A stretch of DNA of 22,336 nt from SZUA-521 sp041738285 (GTDB taxonomy: Bacteria > Pseudomonadota > Gammaproteobacteria > Pseudomonadales > Azotimanducaceae). A program made the translations under genes and the position numbers. The notes beneath the pieces were generated by a model, which worked only from the letters and a program-made list of their open reading frames with translations, did not search any database and was not told where the DNA came from. Positions within the stretch are counted from its first letter, which is position 1. The number at the start of each line of letters is the position of its first letter. Positions 1-6,614 of this stretch are shown here, piece after piece. Location: contig JBGSQB010000221.1 in the NCBI GenBank assembly GCA_041738285.1, positions 1 to 22,336 on the forward strand, given 5' to 3'.

Positions 1-830
1 GCGCGCATCGCATCGAGCAGTCGTTCATCGGGCGCGGGTGTTGGCGCGCCCTTCGAACGTCGGACGTCGCGGTCGGCGGCCATGCGCGCCGCCAGTACCT
101 GCGCATCTGTGAGTTCGTCGTAGCCATTGGCGATCTCGACACCATCGATGACGAGTTCGAAGCGCGCCGCCACGGCGCGACCGTGTGCATCGGTCGTAAG
201 GCGCGCCAGTGCTGCCTGATCTGCCGGGTAGTCCGTCACCAACACGCGACCAGAAACACCACGCAGCGCCTCCGCGGCAAGGAAGTCGAGCATTTCGCGG
301 CGTGACCAGTCCGCCAGCCCATCCGCGCCAAGCGACGATGCCGCAGCCACCAGCGCTTCTTCGGTTGCAGCGAACGGATCAACGCCAACACGTTGCACGA
401 GCGCGCCATAGGTCAGTCGTTGGTACAGCGCCGACCCGAGCAATCGATCCACTAATTCGGTGGTCTCACTCATCAGCGCATCGAGGTCGAACCCAAGCCG
501 GTACCACTCGATCATCGTGAACTCGGGATTGTGAATCCGACCCGATTCGTCCGCTCGGAACACCGGTCCGATGCGAACGACCGAGGGTGCGCCCGCGGCA
601 AGCAGGCGCTTGAGGTGATACTCAGGCGAAGTCTGCAGGTAGCGCGTACCGCCAGCAACGACGACTGCGAGGGAGTCGATCGCCGGATCGGTCACCGTGG
701 CCTGTCCGAGCACCGGCGTGTCAACCTCGATCACAGCGCGCGCCGCGAAGAACGCCCGCACCACACTCAGCGCCGCCGCCCGGCGGCTGAGTGTGTCGAT
801 CGACGCCGATGGCCGCCAGGCGTCGTTCAA
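1..830 (-). CDS. epmA: EF-P--(R)-beta-lysine ligase EpmA (partial, 3' end off window)
   Basis: Class II lysyl-tRNA synthetase paralogue that attaches (R)-beta-lysine to the conserved lysine of elongation factor P in the cytoplasm. The visible 276 residues begin MNDAWRPSASIDTL, which matches the E. coli EpmA N-terminus (WQPSAS) and supports the TTG start at 828-830. There is no anticodon-binding domain ahead of the catalytic core, as is usual for EpmA. Visible core signatures are TSPEYHLKRLL and the motif 2 region with FRADESGRIHNPEFTMIEWYR split around Arg and Glu residues that bind ATP and substrate. Motif 3 lies in the roughly 50 residues lost beyond position 1 (E. coli protein 325 aa). The TTG starts 4 nt after the efp stop codon, so the two are almost certainly cotranscribed and perhaps translationally coupled. 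A strong hairpin lies just inside the gene. Family assignment is confident; completeness cannot be judged. Confidence 0.93.
   Translation of the reverse strand, partial: MNDAWRPSASIDTLSRRAAALSVVRAFFAARAVIEVDTPVLGQATVTDPAIDSLAVVVAGGTRYLQTSPEYHLKRLLAAGAPSVVRIGPVFRADESGRIHNPEFTMIEWYRLGFDLDALMSETTELVDRLLGSALYQRLTYGALVQRVGVDPFAATEEALVAAASSLGADGLADWSRREMLDFLAAEALRGVSGRVLVTDYPADQAALARLTTDAHGRAVAARFELVIDGVEIANGYDELTDAQVLAARMAADRDVRRSKGAPTPAPDERLLDAMR
762..795. repeat. 14-bp inverted repeat (hairpin) inside the start of epmA
   Basis: CACACTCAG (762-770) plus CGCCG (771-775) pair with CGGCG (781-785) plus CTGAGTGTG (787-795), with a 5-nt loop and one bulged G at 786. It lies about 35-70 nt downstream of the epmA start codon and encodes part of the first helix (SRRAAALSV). 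It has no T-tract, so it is not a classical terminator. It could fold in the efp-epmA transcript. Confidence 0.7.
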
Positions 831-834
831 ATCG

Positions 835-1401
835 TTACGCGCGGCTGACGTAGGTGCCGGTGCGCGTATCGATCTTCAGCACATCGCCAATTGAGATGAA
901 GAGCGGCACGCGCACGACCGCGCCGGTCGAAAGTGTTGCGGGCTTGGTACCGCCGGTGGCCGTATCACCTTTGATTCCCGGATCCGTTTGCGTCACTTCG
1001 AGGACGATGAAGTTCGGCGGAGAGATCGCGATGGGCGCGTCGTTCCACAGGGTCAGGATGTAGACCTCCTGCTCCTTCAACCACTCGAGCGCATCGCCCA
1101 CAGCCTTGGCGTCAGCCTGCAGCTGCTCGAAGCTGCCGTCGGTCTTCATGAAGTGCCAGAACTCACCATCCGTGTACAGGTACTCCATGTTGAGGTCGAC
1201 CACATCGGCGCCGGGGATGGACTCGCCGGATTTGAAGGTGCGCTCCCACATCCGTCCGGTGCGCAGGTTGCGCAGACGAACGCGACTGAATGCCTGACCC
1301 TTACCGGGTTTGACGAACTCGTTCTCGACGATCGCGCACGGCTCGCCATCGAGCAGCACCTTCAGGCCGGTTTTGAATTCGCTGGTAGAATAGTTGGCCA
1401 T
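835..1401 (-). CDS. efp: Elongation factor P
   Basis: EF-P binds the ribosome between the P and E sites and relieves stalling at polyproline stretches. The 188-aa product has the same length as the E. coli protein and aligns with it throughout: N-terminal KOW-like domain I, then two OB domains, ending GTYVSRA. The tip loop reads EFVKPGKGQAF with Lys34 at the position that EpmA/EpmB beta-lysylate in E. coli, rather than the arginine that is rhamnosylated in Pseudomonas. The ATG at 1399-1401 is preceded by an AGG (GGCAGGTGT). The gene diverges from epmB with only 27 bp between start codons and is followed after 4 nt by epmA. All three lysylation-linked genes are therefore adjacent. A minus-strand reading frame continues upstream through epmB as an artefact; the efp start is fixed by homology. 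Confidence 0.97.
   Translation of the reverse strand: MANYSTSEFKTGLKVLLDGEPCAIVENEFVKPGKGQAFSRVRLRNLRTGRMWERTFKSGESIPGADVVDLNMEYLYTDGEFWHFMKTDGSFEQLQADAKAVGDALEWLKEQEVYILTLWNDAPIAISPPNFIVLEVTQTDPGIKGDTATGGTKPATLSTGAVVRVPLFISIGDVLKIDTRTGTYVSRA
1383..1391 (+). promoter_or_regulatory. Candidate extended -10 promoter of epmB
   Basis: TGG-TAGAAT (TG at 1383-1384, -10 hexamer 1386-1391) matches the extended -10 pattern. It lies inside the first codons of efp on the opposite strand. No good -35 is seen. Predicted start is near 1398, about 30 nt before the epmB ATG. Confidence 0.45.
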
Positions 1402-1428
1402 ACACCTGCCGAAGCAAAAAAGGCGCAC

Positions 1429-1457
1429 ATGATACCGCTGTCGCGTGAGCCTGGGCA
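1429..1457 (-). promoter_or_regulatory. Candidate sigma70 promoter of efp-epmA
   Basis: On the minus strand, -10 TATCAT (1434-1429, 5 of 6 to consensus) and a weak -35 TGCCCA (1457-1452) are 17 bp apart. The -10 overlaps the epmB start codon. Predicted start is near 1422, about 20 nt before the efp ATG. Confidence 0.45.
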
Positions 1458-2451
1458 GTCGATTCCCGTCGATACGCATGCGCCAGACAAGGACTGGATG
1501 CGGCAACTGGCGGACGCCATCACCTCGACTGCCGTCCTGCTCGACCATCTGCAACTCGATCAGACAGGCATCGATTACGACCCTGCATTCCCCCTGCGCG
1601 TACCGCAGGCGTTCGCGGCCCGCATGCGTCCCGGGGATCCGAACGATCCGCTCCTGCGTCAGGTACTGCCGCTGCTCACCGAACGCATCGCGACTGCCGG
1701 CTACAGCGAAGACCCGCTGGCCGAAGCGTCTGCCACCCGCGCACCCGGGTTGATCCACAAGTATGCCCATCGGGCACTGTTGATCGCCGCGCCCGCCTGC
1801 GCGGTGCACTGTCGATACTGTTTCCGGCGGCACTTTCCCTACGACGCCCACGCCCTTGGCACCACATTTCCCGGGCTTGCAGCGCTCGAGAATGACCCGA
1901 CCATCACGGAGGTCATCCTGTCGGGCGGTGATCCGCTGATGCTGAAGGACGCGACGTTCACTCGACTCATCGAACGTCTCGACGGCGTTACTCATCTGCG
2001 CAGACTGCGCATTCATACGCGGCTGCCCGTGGTCATACCTGCCCGGGTGACACCAGCGCTGCAGGCGGCGCTCGCAAGCACTCGCCTTGCGACCTGCGTC
2101 GTGCTCCACATCAACCACAAGAACGAGATCGGCGGCGACCTGCCGCGGGCGCTTGCCGACCTGCGGGCCACCGGCGCCATGCTGCTCAACCAGAGCGTAC
2201 TGCTGGCCGGGGTGAACGACGACCTCGATGCGCTGGCCGACCTCTGCGAGGCGCTGTTCGAACAGCATGTGTTGCCGTACTACCTGCACATGCCGGACCG
2301 CGTGCAGGGCACTGCCCACTTCGACGTACCGCTGGCACGGGCGCTGCGCCTGATGGATGGACTGGCCCGACGTCTGCCCGGCTATCTGGTGCCGAGGCTT
2401 GCCCGGGAAGAACCGGGCGCGGCTTACAAAACCGTGTTGTCCACGACGTGA
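1429..2451 (+). CDS. epmB: EF-P beta-lysylation protein EpmB (lysine 2,3-aminomutase-like radical SAM enzyme)
   Basis: EpmB converts L-lysine to (R)-beta-lysine, the donor that EpmA loads onto EF-P. The 340-aa protein matches the usual length of about 342. The radical SAM cluster motif is CAVHCRYC (Cys124, Cys128, Cys131), followed by SGGDPLML for SAM binding. The C-terminal segment EEPGAAYKTVLSTT ends shortly after a lysine that is the likely PLP Schiff-base residue, and the C-terminal extension of clostridial lysine 2,3-aminomutases is absent, as expected for EpmB. The ATG at 1429 has an AAAAAAGG ribosome-binding site 6 nt upstream. The frame stays open further upstream, antisense to efp, but that part is not related to the family. 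The next gene starts 68 bp downstream behind its own promoter. Confidence 0.95.
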   Translation: MIPLSREPGQSIPVDTHAPDKDWMRQLADAITSTAVLLDHLQLDQTGIDYDPAFPLRVPQAFAARMRPGDPNDPLLRQVLPLLTERIATAGYSEDPLAEASATRAPGLIHKYAHRALLIAAPACAVHCRYCFRRHFPYDAHALGTTFPGLAALENDPTITEVILSGGDPLMLKDATFTRLIERLDGVTHLRRLRIHTRLPVVIPARVTPALQAALASTRLATCVVLHINHKNEIGGDLPRALADLRATGAMLLNQSVLLAGVNDDLDALADLCEALFEQHVLPYYLHMPDRVQGTAHFDVPLARALRLMDGLARRLPGYLVPRLAREEPGAAYKTVLSTT

Positions 2452-2458
2452 TCTGGCG

Positions 2459-2488
2459 CTGATTCTGAGGCGATCCTTCACCTATACT
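2459..2488 (+). promoter_or_regulatory. Candidate sigma70 promoter of the PilZ-like/fimX unit
   Basis: -35-like CTGATT (2459-2464), an 18-bp spacer and -10 TATACT (2483-2488) lie in the short gap after epmB. Predicted start is about 2495, giving a leader of about 25 nt before the ATG at 2520. Confidence 0.5.
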
Positions 2489-2519
2489 TAATCTCGGCCG
2501 ACACCCTCGATGCTGAGCA

Positions 2520-4310
2520 ATGCCCGTTCTCGATTGCAATCTATCTACGCCCGCCGCCGATACGCCGACGCTGAGCTTCTGCGACTGCGACGCGGCTTCG
2601 GTCGCCGAGTGGGTGTCGCAACTGCCGATGGCCAATACCATCGAGGCCTCGGGGCTGCTGCATCGCGCGGTCACCGAGATCGGCCGACTGGTGGTGGACC
2701 CCACCACCCGGATCGCGCTGCTGGAAGCCGTTCGTCCGCCACTGCACTACATCTGTGCGCGTCTGGACCGGAACTCGACCCAATCGGCAGGCACTGGCGA
2801 AGGCCATGCCCAACTCGCCCAGTCGCTGCAGAGCGAGATGGGCAACTCCTACAAGCAGGCCATCCGCGATCTGCTCGATTGCCAGATCGACAAAGTGGAC
2901 ACCGGCATGGCGGGTCACGGCATCCACCGCGCGATCTCGGATATGTCACGCACCCTGGTGCGCGCGGCGCAGTTCTATTCGACCGTACCCAAACGCACCT
3001 GGTACGAACTCAATCACCTGTACCACCTCGCCGAGCGTTTGCAGATCACCGCCGAGTCCTTCGCCGACGAAGAGAATCACAGCGGGGCGCTGCTCTCCAT
3101 CGCCGACACGTACCTGCGCATCGCCATGTTTGCGACCGCCAAACCCAACCAGTTGCGGCCGCCGCAGCTCGGCATTGTGTTCAATGCGCTCGAGCTGTGG
3201 ACACCGGAACTGAGCATCGGATCGGTTCGCGACGACACGTTGTTCGTGGTCGATCTCGAAGCCGACCGCCCGCCCGCTTACCGCGATCTGGCAAGCTACA
3301 AGGGTGAGGATGTGCGCGGTGTGCGCACGGATGTGCTGGTGTACGCACTGGAGGCCTATCTGGCCGAGATGGCATCGGACATACCGGTGCCGGACTACGT
3401 CGACAACGAGTTGCTGCGCCACCTCGTACACTCCTGGGGCGTACTGAAAAAGCGCTCCTTCCGACGCTCACCCGCCAGTGGTCAGCTGAAGGCCTGTGTC
3501 GGTCTGCGATCGGTGCACTACTTCGCCTCCGGCGGCGTCGAATTTGCCGATCAGATCGGCACTGCCGAGGCATTGCTCAAGCGCGAGATCAATCCGTTTC
3601 TCGACGGCAGCGGCGCGCCGCGCGCCGCGCACCGTCCAACCGACATCTGGAACGATGCTTTCGACGTCAAGGGCGCCCGGATTCCCGAGAATCCCAACAT
3701 TCTCGATCCAACGCTGATTCTCGTGCGCAACATGAAAAAGCCGAGCCAGGCGCCGGTGGAAGTGCGCTACCCCTGCTATGACGCGCAGATCGTCGACACC
3801 AGCCCCGCCGGCTACTGCGTGCACTGGATGTCCGATGTCCATTCCCAGTTGATCAGCGGCGAGATCATCGCCTTGCGCGAACCGCAGGATTCGCGCTGGG
3901 TGCTGGCCGTTATCCGTTGGATCAAGCAGCAGGACGCCATTCAGATGGGTGTCGAATTGCTCTCACCACGGGCGATTCCCGTTGCGATCAGGCAGGTACA
4001 GAAACGCGGCGGGCCAGGCGAACCACAACGCGCGCTGCTGCTGCCAGCGATCGAGTCGATCGCCCAGCCTGCAATGCTGATCACCCCCCGACTTTCCTTC
4101 CGCGAGTCGCAGAAGATTCATATCCAGCGCCAAGGCGTACATGCCACCGCCCAGCTCATGCGGCGTGTGCTGATGACCGAAAGTTTTACCCAGTTCACAT
4201 TCCGAATGCTGGATGGTTACTTGGAATCGACCGAGATCGCCCTGAACATGGACTCCCTCTGGGAGATGATCGGTGAGGACGAACCCGACGTTCCCAGCAA
4301 ACGGAAGTAA
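2520..4310 (+). CDS. Large PilZ-like protein encoded upstream of fimX
   Basis: A 596-aa predicted cytoplasmic protein with no signal peptide or membrane segment. Residues 1-300 appear largely helical and have no motif I can name. Two parts of a PilZ c-di-GMP signature are visible but far apart: RSFRR (312-316, RxxxR pattern) followed by a strand-rich LKACVGLRSVHYFASG, and DTSPAG (426-431, DxSxxG pattern) in a beta-rich segment running to about 485. The roughly 100 residues between them are far more than in a standard PilZ domain. The gene sits 36 bp upstream of fimX on the same strand, as PA4958 does in P. aeruginosa by memory, which points to a role with FimX in type IV pilus or c-di-GMP signalling. 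The ATG at 2520 has only a weak ribosome-binding site. Naming it a c-di-GMP receptor is inference. Confidence 0.75.
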   Translation: MPVLDCNLSTPAADTPTLSFCDCDAASVAEWVSQLPMANTIEASGLLHRAVTEIGRLVVDPTTRIALLEAVRPPLHYICARLDRNSTQSAGTGEGHAQLAQSLQSEMGNSYKQAIRDLLDCQIDKVDTGMAGHGIHRAISDMSRTLVRAAQFYSTVPKRTWYELNHLYHLAERLQITAESFADEENHSGALLSIADTYLRIAMFATAKPNQLRPPQLGIVFNALELWTPELSIGSVRDDTLFVVDLEADRPPAYRDLASYKGEDVRGVRTDVLVYALEAYLAEMASDIPVPDYVDNELLRHLVHSWGVLKKRSFRRSPASGQLKACVGLRSVHYFASGGVEFADQIGTAEALLKREINPFLDGSGAPRAAHRPTDIWNDAFDVKGARIPENPNILDPTLILVRNMKKPSQAPVEVRYPCYDAQIVDTSPAGYCVHWMSDVHSQLISGEIIALREPQDSRWVLAVIRWIKQQDAIQMGVELLSPRAIPVAIRQVQKRGGPGEPQRALLLPAIESIAQPAMLITPRLSFRESQKIHIQRQGVHATAQLMRRVLMTESFTQFTFRMLDGYLESTEIALNMDSLWEMIGEDEPDVPSKRK

Positions 4311-4346
4311 GTAGGGATACGCCCAACAAAAGGGATTGTGACGCTG

Positions 4347-6464
4347 ATGACCACGCCACCCCTGGTGCGTCTGCTCATCGCCGATTCGTCGGAGAACAGG
4401 GCAAACGAGATCGATTCCATACTGCGCAATGCGGGCATCTCCACGCGCCCCGAATATTGCGCGGATCTCGATCAGGCCATCGTCTCTGCCAACGAACGTC
4501 CCGTCGATCTCATGTTCTGCAGCGCCGGCTACGATCACCTCGATCACGTGTTGCCCGCGCTGCGCGAACGCCAGCCGGACCTGCCGATCATCGTCATGGA
4601 CGGCACCGCGGAACCCTCACGCCTGACCAAGGGCATGGCGCTCGGAGCAACCGACGTCGTGTTCGAAGACGACAATGAACGGCTGTTGTACGTGGTGCGC
4701 CGCGAATTGAACCACGTCTGTCAGCGCACGCACTTCACTCAAGCCCGCAAGGCGCTGCGTGAGGCCGAGCTGCGCTGCGAATTGCTGCTGTCCAACGCGA
4801 GCGCTGCGATCGCCTATGTGCACGAAGGCATGCACATCTATGCCAACGACGACTATATCCGCATCTTCGGCTGCGAAAGCGCCGACGATCTGCTCGGCGT
4901 TCCGCTGCTCGACCTGATCGATCCGGACTTTGCCGAACAGTTCAAAGCGCGGATGAAGGACTACCGCGGCGACGATCAAACCAGTTTCGAGTTCGAAGGT
5001 CGAACCGTGGACGGCGCGTCGGTGAGAGGCCAGATGACGCTGTCACGCGCCGAGTACGAGGGCGAGACCTGCACCCAGGTGCTGCTGAAATGCGCACCCG
5101 TTGCCACTGCCCAACCCGAGCCACCGACGCTCACCCAGCGTACGCAAGCAGAGCACAGCGACGTTACATCCGCATCGCACGCGCGCGCCCACACGAACGG
5201 TGATGGTGCAGTCGCCTATAACGAGTCAGCCAGCTTCATCGCCGCGGTCGTCGCCGAGGGCGTCAGTACCGGTTCAATGCTGGTGGTCGAAATCGACGAC
5301 TTCGATGGTCTGCAGGCTGAACACGGCCTCGAAGCAGTCGAGCATGTGGTGGAAGAGATCGCCGTTACTCTGCGTGCGGAGATCGGCAGTAGCGTCATGG
5401 CTCGCATCGCCAATCATCGCTTCGCCATCGCAGCGATGGGCAGCGAGGCCGGTGGCGACATCATGGCCGAAGACATGCGCGATGCAGTCGAAAGCGCGCT
5501 GTTCGAGATCGAAGGTAAAACCGTGCGCCGCACACTCACCATCGGTGCCGCAGCGGTCGACGACATCAAGAAACTCAAGGACGCTTTGCACTTGGCGTTT
5601 CGCACACTGGTCACGGCACGCACCGCGAACAAGAGCAATTGCGTCGTCTGGCCGACGGCCAAGGTGCTCGAAGCCGACGAAGACGAGGGCAATCTCTCGG
5701 CGGAACAGCGCCGCATCCTGCAGCTCGTCAACGATGCAATCGAGAACGACACGTTCGTGTTGCTGTTCCAGCCGATCATCAGTCTGCGCGGCGATGCCGA
5801 CGAACACTACGAGGTGTTCCTGCGCCTCACCGACGAGAAAGGTCGCCGCCTGCCGCCCGACAAGTTCCTTGATCTGGCGATCGACAACGGCGTTGCCGGC
5901 AAGATCGATCGCTGGGTGATCCTGCAGTCGATCAAGCTGCTGAGCGTGCACCGCTCCAAAGGCCACAACACTCGCCTGACGATCAACTTGACCTCGAACA
6001 GTCTGACCGACCCCGAGTTCACCCAGTGGCTCGCGGTGGCCATCAAAGCGGCGCGGCTGCCAAGCGATGCGGTGATCTTCCAGATCGCCGAACCCGATGC
6101 GGCCACCCACGTGCGCCAGGCACGCGAATTCGTGCTCGGACTGAAGGCGATGCATTGCCGTTCGTCACTGCGTCACTTCGGCACCACCGAAAATTCCTTC
6201 GAGACGCTGCGGCACATCGCCGTTGAATTCGTGAAACTCGACGGCGGCCATGTTCGCGACCTCGACGGCGACTCGGCGCGGCGCGACGAACTGACCACGA
6301 TGATCAAGAAACTGCAGTCCCAGGGTAAGCTCACCGTCATCCCGATGGTCGAAAGCGCGACCGTGCTGTCCGCACTCTGGCAGGCCGGTGCCAACTACAT
6401 CCAGGGCCATTACCTGCAGGAGCCTTCGACCGAGATGAACTACGACTTCACCGCGGACGATTGA
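4347..6464 (+). CDS. fimX: FimX-type REC-PAS-GGDEF-EAL protein (type IV pilus regulator)
   Basis: A 705-aa protein close to P. aeruginosa FimX (691 aa) in domain order and in its C-terminal sequence (ANYIQGHYLQEPS, MNYDF). From the ATG: REC about 6-120, PAS about 140-248, low-complexity linker to 290, GGDEF about 295-437, EAL about 455-705. All catalytic signatures are degenerate. The REC acceptor position holds Ser59 (DLMFCS), the GGDEF site reads ANHRF (355-359), the EAL site reads EVFL (489-492), and the later DDFG metal site reads RHFG. Known FimX binds c-di-GMP through its inactive EAL domain and promotes pilus assembly at the pole; the same role is inferred here. An in-frame GTG at 4338 is possible but lies only 2 nt from the AAAAGGGA site, so the ATG, which also fits the FimX N-terminus, is preferred. 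Its end faces serB across a repeat element. Confidence 0.92.
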   Translation: MTTPPLVRLLIADSSENRANEIDSILRNAGISTRPEYCADLDQAIVSANERPVDLMFCSAGYDHLDHVLPALRERQPDLPIIVMDGTAEPSRLTKGMALGATDVVFEDDNERLLYVVRRELNHVCQRTHFTQARKALREAELRCELLLSNASAAIAYVHEGMHIYANDDYIRIFGCESADDLLGVPLLDLIDPDFAEQFKARMKDYRGDDQTSFEFEGRTVDGASVRGQMTLSRAEYEGETCTQVLLKCAPVATAQPEPPTLTQRTQAEHSDVTSASHARAHTNGDGAVAYNESASFIAAVVAEGVSTGSMLVVEIDDFDGLQAEHGLEAVEHVVEEIAVTLRAEIGSSVMARIANHRFAIAAMGSEAGGDIMAEDMRDAVESALFEIEGKTVRRTLTIGAAAVDDIKKLKDALHLAFRTLVTARTANKSNCVVWPTAKVLEADEDEGNLSAEQRRILQLVNDAIENDTFVLLFQPIISLRGDADEHYEVFLRLTDEKGRRLPPDKFLDLAIDNGVAGKIDRWVILQSIKLLSVHRSKGHNTRLTINLTSNSLTDPEFTQWLAVAIKAARLPSDAVIFQIAEPDAATHVRQAREFVLGLKAMHCRSSLRHFGTTENSFETLRHIAVEFVKLDGGHVRDLDGDSARRDELTTMIKKLQSQGKLTVIPMVESATVLSALWQAGANYIQGHYLQEPSTEMNYDFTADD

Positions 6465-6476
6465 TCGGGGGAGATA

Positions 6477-6563
6477 GGAAATAGGGGACAGTTGACCTAT
6501 TTCGCGAAGCGACTGCGGCTGCGCAAGCAACCCATCGAAATAGGTCAACTGTCCCCTATTTCC
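6477..6563. repeat. Perfect 28-bp inverted repeat (REP-like)
   Basis: The left arm 6477-6504 and right arm 6536-6563 are exact reverse complements over 28 bp, separated by 31 bp. Each arm is itself an imperfect palindrome (AAATAGG ... CCTATTT). The element lies between the convergent genes fimX and serB. Arms of this type (AAATAGGGGACAG core) recall REP-like elements mobilised by REP-associated tyrosine transposases in other proteobacteria, from memory. No transposase is present here. It may act as a bidirectional transcript end, although there is no T-tract. Confidence 0.85.
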
Positions 6564-6614
6564 CAACTGTCCCCTATTTCCCGGTCCCCTATTTCTAACT
6601 GTCTCCCGCCCCCG
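6546..6614. repeat. Tandem copies of the 18-bp unit CAACTGTCCCCTATTTCC
   Basis: Two exact 18-bp copies (6546-6563, 6564-6581) are followed by a shortened copy (6582-6595, GGTCCCCTATTTC) and a diverged one (6597-6614, AACTGTCTCCC...). The first copy is part of the right arm of the inverted repeat. The last two run through the serB stop codon and its final codons. A diverged copy (GGGGGAGATA) also seems to precede the left arm at 6467-6476. Confidence 0.75.

Noticed and set aside
988..1428. Upstream in-frame extension of epmB
   Set aside because: It is antisense to efp, and the EpmB family begins at the ATG at 1429.
1402..2481. Open minus-strand frame extending efp upstream to a 548-aa protein
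   Set aside because: It is antisense to epmB; the added sequence has no family likeness and the efp start is fixed by homology and a ribosome-binding site.
5274..6155. 293-aa minus-strand open frame
   Set aside because: Antisense shadow of fimX in a GC-rich region.
6477..6563. Intrinsic terminator
   Set aside because: The stem is strong but neither strand has a following T-tract; kept as a repeat that may still end transcripts.
6477..6614. Possible CRISPR-like array
   Set aside because: The units are directly tandem or inverted with no regular unique spacers, and no cas gene is near.
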